Source: Pseudomonadota bacterium (GTDB lineage: Bacteria > Pseudomonadota > Alphaproteobacteria > Rhodospirillales > 2-02-FULL-58-16). From it: a DNA stretch of 5,467 nucleotides. The stretch covers positions 1-5,467 of the forward strand of contig JACZWD010000176.1 of assembly GCA_022572335.1 (NCBI GenBank). The letters are read 5' to 3'. The translations under genes were made by a program, and so were the position numbers. Position 1 is the stretch's first letter. Every line of letters begins with the position of its first letter. The notes under the pieces were generated by a model. That model was not told where the DNA came from. It made no database searches and saw only the letters and a list, made by a program, of their open reading frames with translations. Positions 1 through 5,467 of this stretch are shown here, one piece after another.

Positions 1-1268
1 TGGATGCGTTGCGCATGCAGGCGGTGGGCGGACGCATCTACGCGGCCCTCGGCGCCAGCGGCCGGGCGGCCGCCGCCGTCGCCGTCGATGCCGTGGACGG
101 CTGCACCATGAGCCCGGCGCAGATGGCGGCCGAACTGGCCTTCGGGGCGCGCCTGCGCTCGTACCGCTTCGACAAGTACCGCACCAAGGAAAAGAAGGAG
201 GACAAGCCGGCCCTGAAGACCCTGAAGATTCTGTGCCAGGGTCCGGCCCGCGCGCGCACCGCCTTCGCCGCCCACGACAAGGTGGCCGACGGCGTGTTTT
301 TCACCCGCGACCTGGTTTCCGAGCCGCCCAACGTCATCTATCCCGAGACCATGGCCCAACGGGCGAAGGGCCTGACCAAGCTCGGCGTGACGGTGGAGAT
401 CCTGGGCGAGCGGCAGATGCGGCGACTGGGCATGGGCGCATTGCTGGGGGTCGCCCAGGGCAGCGCCCGCGAACCCCGGCTGGTGGTCATGCGCTGGCGG
501 GGCGTGACCGGGAAGGCCGGCAAGAAGGCCAAGGCTCCCATCGCCTTCGTCGGCAAGGGCGTGACCTTCGACACCGGCGGCATTTCGCTGAAACCCCCGG
601 GCGGCATGGAAGACATGAAATGGGACATGAGCGGCGCCGGCACGGTGATCGGGCTGATGCAGGCCCTCGCCGGGCGCAAGGCCAGGGTCGACGCCGTCGG
701 CGTCGTCGGGCTGGTGGAGAACATGCCCTCGGGCACCGCCCAGCGGCCGAGCGACATCGTCACCTCGATGTCGGGCCAGACCATCGAGGTGCTCAACACC
801 GACGCCGAGGGGCGGCTGGTCCTCGCCGACGCCCTGTGGTACTGCAACGACCGTTTCAAGCCCCGGTTCATCATCGACCTGGCGACCCTCACCGGCGCCA
901 TCATCGTCGCCCTGGGCCACGAGAAGGCGGGCCTGTTTTCCAACGACGACCGGCTGGCCGAGCGCATCGCCGCCGCCGGCGAGAAGGTGGGCGAAGCCGT
1001 CTGGCGCATGCCCCTCGGCGAGGCCTACGACAAACTGCTCAAGTCCGAGGCGGCGGACATGCAGAACATCAGCGGCGGCCGCGGGGCGGGAAGCGTCACC
1101 GCCGCCCAGTTCCTGCAGCGCTTCGTCGACAAGACGCCCTGGGCCCACCTGGACATCGCCGGCATGGCGTGGTCGAAGAAAAACCTGCCCACGGTGCCCA
1201 AGGGCGGCACCGCCTTCGGCGTGCGCCTGCTCGACCGCCTGGTCGCCGACAATTACGAGGACAAATAG
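1..1268 (+). CDS. pepA: Leucyl aminopeptidase (peptidase M17), 5'-truncated by window edge
   Basis: Cytosolic M17 aminopeptidase with two metal ions, which removes N-terminal residues such as leucine from peptides; family members act as hexamers. The reading frame is already open at base 3, so the start lies upstream. Numbering from the TTG at base 9 (419 residues), the active site is complete: metal ligands K183, D188, D206, D265 and E267, with catalytic K195 and R269. They sit in VGKGVTFDTGG, SLKP, KWDMSG and the M17 signature NTDAEGRL. The spacing matches E. coli PepA (503 aa) with a constant offset of 87, so only about 80-90 residues of the non-catalytic N-terminal domain are missing. The C-terminus is intact and ends at TAG 1266-1268. 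The TTG at 9 and the ATG at 15 lie inside the N-terminal domain and are not believable starts. holC follows on the same strand, as in many proteobacteria. Family assignment is very secure; E. coli PepA's additional DNA-binding role cannot be judged here. Confidence 0.97.
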   Translation, partial: DALRMQAVGGRIYAALGASGRAAAAVAVDAVDGCTMSPAQMAAELAFGARLRSYRFDKYRTKEKKEDKPALKTLKILCQGPARARTAFAAHDKVADGVFFTRDLVSEPPNVIYPETMAQRAKGLTKLGVTVEILGERQMRRLGMGALLGVAQGSAREPRLVVMRWRGVTGKAGKKAKAPIAFVGKGVTFDTGGISLKPPGGMEDMKWDMSGAGTVIGLMQALAGRKARVDAVGVVGLVENMPSGTAQRPSDIVTSMSGQTIEVLNTDAEGRLVLADALWYCNDRFKPRFIIDLATLTGAIIVALGHEKAGLFSNDDRLAERIAAAGEKVGEAVWRMPLGEAYDKLLKSEAADMQNISGGRGAGSVTAAQFLQRFVDKTPWAHLDIAGMAWSKKNLPTVPKGGTAFGVRLLDRLVADNYEDK

Positions 1269-1387
1269 GGCAAACGTGCAACGGCGCGGAGAAGCGAAGG
1301 GAGTTTAGCAGCGAAGGTGTTCCGTGAGTCGAAGGTCACGGCTCCTTGGTGGCTTGATGGGGACCCGTCACGAGAAACCCATATCCG
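1269..1387 (+). other. pepA-holC intergenic region with a small hairpin and repeated CGAAGG words
   Basis: This is a 119-bp gap between two genes that are often closely linked. It holds a perfect 6-bp inverted repeat, CCGTGA (1322-1327) and TCACGG (1336-1341), with an 8-nt loop. The word CGAAGG occurs three times, at 1295-1300, 1312-1317 and 1330-1335, spaced 17 and 18 bp apart. The hairpin has no T-run after it, so it is not a canonical rho-independent terminator. I see no convincing -35/-10 pair. Whether holC is co-transcribed with pepA or has its own promoter here is open. Confidence 0.4.
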
Positions 1388-1837
1388 ATGACCGACATCG
1401 CCTTTTACCACCTGCAGAAGTGGCCGCTGGAGAAGGCCCTGCCGAAGCTTCTCGAGAAGACCCTGGAAGCTGGCAAGCGGGCCGTGGTCATGGCCGGCTC
1501 CGCAGAACGCGTGCAGGCGCTGAACACCTTGCTGTGGACATACGGCCGCGATTCCTGGCTGCCCCACGGGACGGCGCGCGAAGGCAACGCCGAGGACCAG
1601 CCGGTGTGGCTGACCATGGACGACGACAACCCCAACGGCGCCGTCTTCCTGTTCCTCACCGACGGCGCCGCCTCGGTGCGCGTCGCCGGGTACGAGCGCT
1701 GCTTCGAGCTGTTTGACGGCAACGACCCGCAGGCCGTCGACGCCGCCCGCGGCCGCTGGCAGGTCTACAAGGACGCCGGGCACGCGCTGACCTACTGGCA
1801 GCAGACGGTGCGCGGCGGTTGGGAGGAAAAGGGCTAG
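1388..1837 (+). CDS. holC: DNA polymerase III, chi subunit
   Basis: Chi is an accessory subunit of the DNA polymerase III clamp loader. In E. coli it pairs with psi (HolD) and contacts the C-terminal tail of single-strand-binding protein, helping the replisome on SSB-coated lagging-strand template. The 149-residue product is close to the 147 of E. coli chi. Family landmarks are the N-terminal beta strand with FYHL (residues 6-9), a helix then GKRAVVMA (29-36), LLWTYGRDSWLPHG (48-61), the Asp/Asn-rich turn DDDNPNGAVFLFL (78-90), and the C-terminal helix with RGRWQVYKDAGHALTYWQQ (121-139). That last segment aligns with the E. coli region RYKAYRVAG implicated in SSB binding. ATG 1388 is chosen because the conserved strand begins a few residues after it. 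No strong Shine-Dalgarno sequence precedes it. Position downstream of pepA is a classic holC context. HolD is not visible here. Confidence 0.95.
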   Translation: MTDIAFYHLQKWPLEKALPKLLEKTLEAGKRAVVMAGSAERVQALNTLLWTYGRDSWLPHGTAREGNAEDQPVWLTMDDDNPNGAVFLFLTDGAASVRVAGYERCFELFDGNDPQAVDAARGRWQVYKDAGHALTYWQQTVRGGWEEKG

Positions 1838-1902
1838 CACGCCCCGGCGCCGCCGCCCCCTCCGGCCCCGGCCGAAGGCTCCTTCCCGGACCCGGCGGGC
1901 TC
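1838..1902. other. Convergent intergenic spacer between holC and the MFS gene
   Basis: The 65-bp C-rich spacer lies between two converging genes. It contains a tight inverted repeat, CGGCC-CC-GGCCG (1863-1874), overlapping CCGAAGG (1872-1878), which can pair imperfectly with the CCTTCCCGG that follows (1881-1889). These could help end transcription from either side. The loops are very short and neither direction has a T-run, so I do not call a terminator. Confidence 0.3.
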
Positions 1903-3066
1903 TCATGGCTGCCACCGGCGCGCCAGGATCACGGCCAACACGCTGCCCAGCGCGCCAAGGGCGGCCATGGCGAAATACGCCCGGCCGCCGAACGCCGCGT
2001 ACAGGCCTCCCGAGGCAAGGATGGCAAGGCCCAGTCCCAGGCCCATGACCGCCGCCGAATACAGGCTCTGTGCCGTCGCCGACAGGGCCGGCGGCACCGC
2101 GCGGGCGATGAAATATATGGCGCCCAGGTGGGTGGCCCCGAAGGTGAAGGCGTGCAGCACCTGCACCGCCACCAGAACAGGCAGGGCGTCGCTCAGTCCC
2201 GTCGCCCACCAGCGCACGATCCCCGCCAGCCCGCCCAGGATGATGAGGTTTGCGGGACCGAGCCGGCGCACCAGGGCGCCGCCGAAGGCAAACAGGATGA
2301 TCTCGGCGATCACCCCTTCCGCCCACAGCCAGCCGATCACGGCGTCGGAATATCCCACCGCGCGCCAGTGCAGGGTGCCGAAAGCGTAATACACGCTGTG
2401 GCTGCCCTGGATCAGGGCGACGGTCGCCAGGAACAGGACGAAGGTGCGGTTGCGCAGCACCAGCCCGATGGGCAGGCGCGCCGTCCCGGCCGGCGCCGTG
2501 CGGGTGTCGGGAAGCCCCGCGCAGGCGGCCAGGGTCAAGGCGACGCCACCCAATACAATCCAAAAGACGATGTCTTCCGGCCGCCCGGCCAGGATGCGCC
2601 CCGCCCCCACCGCGGCGCCGATGAAGCCCAGGGATCCCCACAGGCGCACCCGTCCGTAATCGAGGCCCTGGGCGCGGACGGTGAGCATGGTGAGGCTTTC
2701 GCCGAGCGGCATGATCGCCGACCAGAACACCGAGAACAGGATGCTGATGGCGAGGATCGACCAGAAACCGCCGGCGACGGAAAACAGGGCGAACCCGGCC
2801 AGCGCCCCGGCGGCGAAGGCGATCATCAGCCGGCGGCGCTCGCCCCAGCGGTCCGCCACATGGGCCATCATCGGGGCGGAGACGACCTTGACCGATACGG
2901 TGGCCGCCAGGATGACGCCGATCTCCGTCGCCCCGATGCCGCGGGACGCCAGCCACACCGGCCAGAAGGGCATGTGCACGCCGACGACGGCGAAGAACGC
3001 CGCGTAGAACAGCGCCAGGCGGATCGCGCTCGCGGTCTTGGCGGCCGCGGGGCCAGCAATGGTCAT
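1903..3066 (-). CDS. MFS transporter, HcaT/phenylpropionate-permease-like
   Basis: This is an inner-membrane secondary transporter of 387 residues with about 12 hydrophobic segments, the normal length for the family. After a short N-terminal tail, helix 1 spans about residues 14-33. The cytoplasmic loop after helix 2 carries the MFS motif-A-like ADRWGERRR (71-79). A polar linker (about 185-205) separates the two six-helix halves. The segment SHSVYYAFGTLHWRAVGYS (222-240), followed by IGWLWAEGVIAEIILFAF (244-261), is typical of the 3-phenylpropionate permease (HcaT-like) branch related to LacY. The true substrate cannot be inferred; many members are annotated HcaT-like without proof. I chose ATG 3064-3066, not the longer frame reaching 3171, because the extra 35 residues are polar, Arg-rich and unlike the family, and this ATG overlaps the upstream stop codon as ATGA. 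Translation is therefore probably coupled to the flavoprotein gene upstream. No strong separate ribosome-binding site is seen. Confidence 0.9.
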   Translation of the reverse strand: MTIAGPAAAKTASAIRLALFYAAFFAVVGVHMPFWPVWLASRGIGATEIGVILAATVSVKVVSAPMMAHVADRWGERRRLMIAFAAGALAGFALFSVAGGFWSILAISILFSVFWSAIMPLGESLTMLTVRAQGLDYGRVRLWGSLGFIGAAVGAGRILAGRPEDIVFWIVLGGVALTLAACAGLPDTRTAPAGTARLPIGLVLRNRTFVLFLATVALIQGSHSVYYAFGTLHWRAVGYSDAVIGWLWAEGVIAEIILFAFGGALVRRLGPANLIILGGLAGIVRWWATGLSDALPVLVAVQVLHAFTFGATHLGAIYFIARAVPPALSATAQSLYSAAVMGLGLGLAILASGGLYAAFGGRAYFAMAALGALGSVLAVILARRWQP

Positions 3067-3773
3067 CCGCGTCCGTGGCGGAGATAGGCGGGCAGCGCGA
3101 TGCCCGGGGCCAGCCGCGCATCGGGTACGGGCTCGCCCATGCTTTGGATAATGGGCCAATTCCCCGCCCATACGGGATGGGCGTAATCGGCCTCGGCGTC
3201 CACCGGCCCCCCGGGGGTCGCGGGGGCGCCCCCCGCATACGTTGTCGGGGGGACACCCCCCGGTGGCCCCCCGGTGCGCACCTTGGCCGAGGCCTCGACC
3301 AGGGGCAGCGCCATGATCTCCGTCGCCGCGATCTCCTTGTCGGTGGGCGGGCGCAGCTCGTCCCAGCGGCCCGGGGCAAGGCGTTCCATGAAGGCGCGCA
3401 GGGCGGCGACTTTCTCGGCCCGTCCCCGCACCGGGTCCGCCTTGCCGAAGATGACCACGGAACGGGTGTTCATGGAGTGGTGGAAGCCGGACCGTGCCAG
3501 CACCAGGCCGTCGAGCAGGGTGACGGTGACGCAGACCTCGGCCCCGTCACCCATGGCCCTGAGGAGACGGCTGGCCCGCGAGCCGTGCACATACAGCCGG
3601 TCGCCGTCGCGCCAGTGGGCGGTGGGGATGACCACGGGCCTGCCGTCTTCGACGATGCCGACGTGACAGATCAGCGCCTCGTCGAGGATGGCATAGACGG
3701 TTGCGCGGTCGTAGCGGCCCCGGTCGGGCTTTCTGACGACCCTGGTCCTCCCGGTTTTCTCGAAGTCGGCCAT
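3063..3773 (-). CDS. Pyridoxamine 5'-phosphate oxidase-family flavin-binding protein with an in-frame insertion
   Basis: This 236-residue protein has the split-barrel FMN-binding fold of the PNPOx superfamily (Pyridox_ox_2 / NimA-like group), probably cytosolic. Family landmarks in order are RGRYDRATVYAILDEALICHVG (18-39), RPVVIPTAHWRDGDRLYVHGS (45-65), VCVTVTLLDGLVLARSGFHHSMNTRSVVIFG (80-110), APGRWDELRPPTDKEI (133-148), LPLVEASAKVRTG (157-168) and DYAHPVWAG (196-204). These relatives reduce or bind flavin substrates that are mostly unknown, and true pyridoxamine-phosphate oxidase activity should not be assumed. Residues about 169-189 (Gly/Pro/Thr/Ala-rich) split the usual RTG-x-P-x-D-x-E-x-DY motif and come from a GC-palindromic insertion described separately. 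ATG 3771-3773 is supported by GGGAG about 8 nt upstream and by the family N-terminus. The stop codon overlaps the start of the downstream MFS gene by 4 bp, suggesting an operon of flavoprotein plus permease. No signal peptide is seen. Confidence 0.92.
   Translation of the reverse strand: MADFEKTGRTRVVRKPDRGRYDRATVYAILDEALICHVGIVEDGRPVVIPTAHWRDGDRLYVHGSRASRLLRAMGDGAEVCVTVTLLDGLVLARSGFHHSMNTRSVVIFGKADPVRGRAEKVAALRAFMERLAPGRWDELRPPTDKEIAATEIMALPLVEASAKVRTGGPPGGVPPTTYAGGAPATPGGPVDAEADYAHPVWAGNWPIIQSMGEPVPDARLAPGIALPAYLRHGRG
3201..3276. repeat. GC-palindromic mini-insertion inside the flavoprotein gene, with 10-bp direct repeats
   Basis: The block is nearly all G and C runs. A perfect direct repeat GGCCCCCCGG occurs at 3205-3214 and 3265-3274, exactly 60 bp (20 codons) apart. 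The 50 bp between the copies can fold: CGGGGGG (3246-3252) pairs with CCCCCCG (3256-3262) across a 3-nt loop, or alternatively with CCCCCCG (3229-3235) across the loop CATACGTTGT. A second palindrome, GGGGGCGCCCCC, lies at 3222-3233. The outer arms CACCGG (3201-3206) and CCGGTG (3271-3276) are also inverted. Deleting one repeat and the 50 bp restores a reading of VRTGGPVDAEADY, the form expected for this protein family. The architecture resembles an inserted palindromic element with a target duplication. Expansion or recombination of G-tracts is the alternative. I cannot name a known repeat family. Confidence 0.65.
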
Positions 3774-3919
3774 GGCTGCGCTCCCGTCGGCAAGTTCCCG
3801 GTCGGCGCGGAGAGTAGTACCGAAACTCGTTGCACGGAACCCCGCGCCGGTGGCCGGAGGGACGTGGGTGGGCTAAGGTATCGGCCGGCCCGGCGGGCCG
3901 GGCACGGGAGACAGGAACG
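3774..3919. promoter_or_regulatory. Divergent intergenic region (flavoprotein gene / panE-like gene)
   Basis: These 146 bp separate two divergently transcribed genes and must carry the promoter of the minus-strand flavoprotein-MFS unit and most likely that of the panE-like gene. Ribosome-binding sites are visible on both sides: GGGAG about 8 nt before the minus-strand ATG (3773), and GGGAG at 3906-3910, 9 nt before the + strand ATG (3920). A 7-bp stem, CCGGCCC (3885-3891) and GGGCCGG (3895-3901), with a GGC loop, lies just upstream of the panE-like ribosome-binding site. I could not find a sigma-70 -35/-10 pair with good spacing in either direction, so no exact promoter is called. Confidence 0.5.
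3885..3901 (+). promoter_or_regulatory. Leader hairpin just upstream of the panE-like ribosome-binding site
   Basis: A perfect 7-bp all-G/C stem, CCGGCCC and GGGCCGG, with a 3-nt GGC loop ends 4 nt before the GGGAG ribosome-binding site of the panE-like gene. There is no T-run, so it is not a typical terminator. It could modulate translation or stabilise the mRNA if the transcript starts upstream of it. In DNA this GC-rich a stem like this can arise by chance, and no regulator is implied. Confidence 0.35.
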
Positions 3920-4843
3920 ATGAAAATCGCCGTCTTCGGAAGCGGCGGGATCGGCGGCTATTTCGGCGCCCGGCTGGCGGCGGCGGGCGAGGACGTGCAT
4001 TTCATCGCCCGCGGCGCCCACCTGGAAGCGATGCGCGCCGGCGGCCTGCGGGTCAGGAGCCTGAACGGCGACGTCCACGTGGAGACGGTGCGCGCCACCG
4101 ACGATCCGGCGGCAATCGGCCGCGCCGACGTCGTCCTCGTCGCGGTGAAGCTCTACGACACGGACTCCGCGGCCCGGGACTGCGCGCCCCTGGTCGGGCC
4201 CGGGACCATGGTGGTGTCCTTCCAGAACGGCGTCGCCGCGGCGGACGCCTTCGCCGCCGCGGTGGGGCGCGCCCATGTCATCGGCGGGCTGGCCTACATC
4301 TTCTCGACGATCGAGGCGCCGGGCGTGATCGCCCATTCGGGCACCCTGGCGAAGCTGGTGTTCGGCGAGCTCGACGGCGGCCGCACGCCCAGGGTGGAGG
4401 CGTTGCTCGCCGCCTGCCGCGACGCCGGGATCGAGGCCGCCATAAGCGAGGACATCACCGCCGGCATCTGGTCCAAGTTCGCCTTCCTGGCCGCGCTCAG
4501 CGGGATGACGGCGCTGGTGCGCCTGCCCGTCGGTCCCATCCGCGCAGAAGCCGGGACGCGGGCCATGCTGCGCCGGGCCATGGAGGAGGTGGTGGCGGTG
4601 GCCCGGGCCAAGGGCATCGATCTCGCGGCCGATCTGGTCGAGCGCCACATGGAGACGGTGGACGGCCTGCCCGGCGACTTCGCGTCGTCCATGCTCCGCG
4701 ACCTGAGCCGGGGCAGGCGGCTGGAACTGCCGTGGCTTTCCGGCGCCGTCGCCGGCCTGGGCCGGGATTTGGGCGTGCCCACCCCCACCCACGACGTGAT
4801 CCGCACGGCGCTGAAACCGCACGCCGACGGCGGCGCGCCCTAG
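3920..4843 (+). CDS. panE: 2-dehydropantoate 2-reductase (ketopantoate reductase) family protein
   Basis: The PanE/ApbA family reduces 2-dehydropantoate to pantoate with NADPH in pantothenate and coenzyme A synthesis, in the cytosol. The product is 307 residues, the usual length. The N-terminal Rossmann fold begins at once with MKIAVFGSGGIGGYFGARL, giving the dinucleotide motif GSGGIG (7-12). The FQNGV motif follows (101-105, N103), then the catalytic lysine in AGIWSKFAF (K186). The C-terminal helical domain carries SSMLRDLSRGRRLE (256-269), with S257 and E269 matching E. coli Ser244 and Glu256. After that glutamate the sequence is LPWLSG where E. coli PanE has IDYING, so this may be a paralogue acting on a related 2-keto acid. 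The panE symbol is therefore tentative. ATG 3920 is chosen over an upstream in-frame ATG at 3830 because the Rossmann strand starts there and GGGAG precedes it by 9 nt. The stop overlaps the stop of the converging gene. Confidence 0.88.
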   Translation: MKIAVFGSGGIGGYFGARLAAAGEDVHFIARGAHLEAMRAGGLRVRSLNGDVHVETVRATDDPAAIGRADVVLVAVKLYDTDSAARDCAPLVGPGTMVVSFQNGVAAADAFAAAVGRAHVIGGLAYIFSTIEAPGVIAHSGTLAKLVFGELDGGRTPRVEALLAACRDAGIEAAISEDITAGIWSKFAFLAALSGMTALVRLPVGPIRAEAGTRAMLRRAMEEVVAVARAKGIDLAADLVERHMETVDGLPGDFASSMLRDLSRGRRLELPWLSGAVAGLGRDLGVPTPTHDVIRTALKPHADGGAP

Positions 4844-5467
4844 CCAATCCCGGCGGCGAAGTCTTTCAGGTAGCGGAGCCCGGCGATCGCCCGGCTGCCG
4901 TACCACGACACCATCTGGGCATCGATGACGGCGAGGCGCACACCCTGGCAGGGATAGGCGCGGGCAAATTCCTCCAGGTGGGTTTCGGTGAACGGAAAGG
5001 GCTCGGAGGCGAACAGCACCACGTCGGTCCGCCTCAGCAGTCCGGCCGTGATGTCGAGCGCGGGGTAGCGGACGCGCCTGTCGTGGCCCACGGTCCGCCA
5101 GCCGACCAGGGACAGGGTCCTGGCGATATAGGTGTCCCGGGACACGGTCATCCACGGCTTCTTCCAGATGAGGTAGAGGACGTTGCGCTCTCGCAACCCT
5201 TCCGCCGAGCGGAGCAGGGTTGCGAGGGCGTCTTCGAAGCGGGCGCACAAGGCCTCGGCCCGGCGCGCACGCCCGAACAGCCCGCCCATCAGCCGGTAGA
5301 GCGCGATGTTGTCGCGGGGCTCCATGGGATGGGTGACGACGACCGCGCACCCGGTGGCGGCGATCTCGTCGGCCACGTCCTTGGGGGTTTCGTCGATGTT
5401 GACGATGACGTGGGTGGGGTTCAGGTCCCTGATCCGGTCCAGCTTCACCGTCTTGGTGCCGCCGACG
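4840..5467 (-). CDS. Helical-backbone metal/cobalamin receptor-like ABC substrate-binding protein, 5' end beyond window
   Basis: This is a class III (TroA/BtuF-like) periplasmic-binding-protein fold of the kind that binds iron chelates, vitamin B12 or metals for ABC import. The frame stays open to the right edge: upstream of a GTG at 5448 it reads VGGTKTVKLDRIRDLNPTH, a conserved family segment, so the start is outside the window and the GTG is internal. Visible landmarks are VGGTKT-x-KLDRIRDLNPTHVIVN (first lobe), VVVTHPMEPRDNIALYRLMGGLFGR, then the helical linker, LYLIWKKPWMTVSRDTYIARTL (second lobe), DVVLFASEPFPF and, near the end, SWYGSRAIAGLRYL. At least 200 residues are present, probably the C-terminal three quarters of the protein. 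Whether a signal peptide exists cannot be seen; some relatives lack one. The ligand is unknown, and no permease or ATPase gene is in view. The TAG stop (4840-4842) overlaps the stop of the panE-like gene. Confidence 0.85.
   Translation of the reverse strand, partial: VGGTKTVKLDRIRDLNPTHVIVNIDETPKDVADEIAATGCAVVVTHPMEPRDNIALYRLMGGLFGRARRAEALCARFEDALATLLRSAEGLRERNVLYLIWKKPWMTVSRDTYIARTLSLVGWRTVGHDRRVRYPALDITAGLLRRTDVVLFASEPFPFTETHLEEFARAYPCQGVRLAVIDAQMVSWYGSRAIAGLRYLKDFAAGIG

Noticed and set aside
233..1327. + strand frame of 364 codons overlapping pepA
   Set aside because: It is a +1-type shadow of pepA, extremely rich in Arg, His and Gly. The pepA frame carries all active-site motifs.
1863..1889. 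Possible rho-independent terminator between holC and the MFS gene
   Set aside because: The stems are short, with 2-nt loops or bulges, and have no T-run in either direction.
1819..3087. + strand frame of 422 codons opposite the MFS gene
   Set aside because: It is polar, Gln/Arg/Gly-rich and lacks any recognisable motif. The opposite strand encodes a convincing 12-helix permease.
3067..3171. N-terminal extension of the MFS frame to an ATG at 3171
   Set aside because: The added 35 residues are charged and Arg-rich, overlap the flavoprotein's conserved C-terminus, and precede a better start that overlaps the stop codon as ATGA.
1253..3379. Very long minus-strand open frame (708 codons)
   Set aside because: It runs across the holC gene antisense and the flavoprotein/MFS genes in another frame. 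Its translation is Arg/Pro/Gly-rich with no family landmark, which is typical of shadow frames in GC-rich DNA.
3830..3881. TTGCAC (3830-3835) with TAAGGT (3874-3879) as a sigma-70 promoter for the panE-like gene
   Set aside because: The spacing is about 38 bp, far from the 16-18 bp needed, and the -10 match is poor.
3830..3919. Upstream in-frame ATG for the panE-like gene
   Set aside because: It would put 30 residues before the Rossmann strand that normally begins the protein. The ATG at 3920 has a well-placed GGGAG.
3671..5350. Minus-strand open frame of 559 codons
   Set aside because: It lies antisense to the panE-like gene and out of frame with the receptor and flavoprotein genes. The composition is low-complexity Arg/Gly/His, and the overlapping frames have clear protein families.

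Overview
The window is very GC-rich (roughly 68-70% by eye, with strong G/C third-position bias). All its genes look like proteobacterial housekeeping or transport genes. The pepA-holC pair, the protein flavours and the base composition suggest an alphaproteobacterium, possibly of the Rhodospirillales type; this is inference from family resemblance, not a database result. No rRNA, tRNA, CRISPR array, phage gene or transposase gene is visible.

Layout, left to right. (1) The 3' part of pepA, an M17 leucyl aminopeptidase, enters from the left edge on the + strand with all metal-binding and catalytic residues intact. (2) holC, the chi subunit of DNA polymerase III, follows on the + strand after a 119-bp gap. 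(3) Convergent to holC is a two-gene minus-strand unit. Read in its own direction it is a flavin-binding pyridoxamine-phosphate-oxidase-like protein (3063-3773) and then a 12-helix MFS permease of the HcaT/phenylpropionate type (1903-3066). The two share an ATGA start/stop overlap, so they are probably translationally coupled. (4) A 146-bp divergent intergenic region separates this unit from (5) a panE/apbA-family ketopantoate reductase on the + strand (3920-4843). (6) Tail to tail with it, sharing one CTAG tetranucleotide for both stop codons, is the 3' part of a helical-backbone periplasmic-binding-type receptor (minus strand), which runs off the right edge.

The most notable signal lies inside the flavoprotein gene. 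A 60-bp, almost pure G/C, hairpin-forming segment (about 3205-3264) interrupts a conserved family motif in frame. It is bounded by a perfect 10-bp direct repeat exactly 60 bp apart. Removing one repeat plus the intervening DNA restores the expected family sequence. This looks like an in-frame palindromic mini-element insertion that adds 20 residues rich in Gly, Pro, Thr and Ala. It is comparable in logic to the palindromic elements that invade ORFs in Rickettsia, although I cannot assign it to a known family.

The remaining genes look ordinary. The window gives no evidence of a multi-gene defence, mobile or biosynthetic system.
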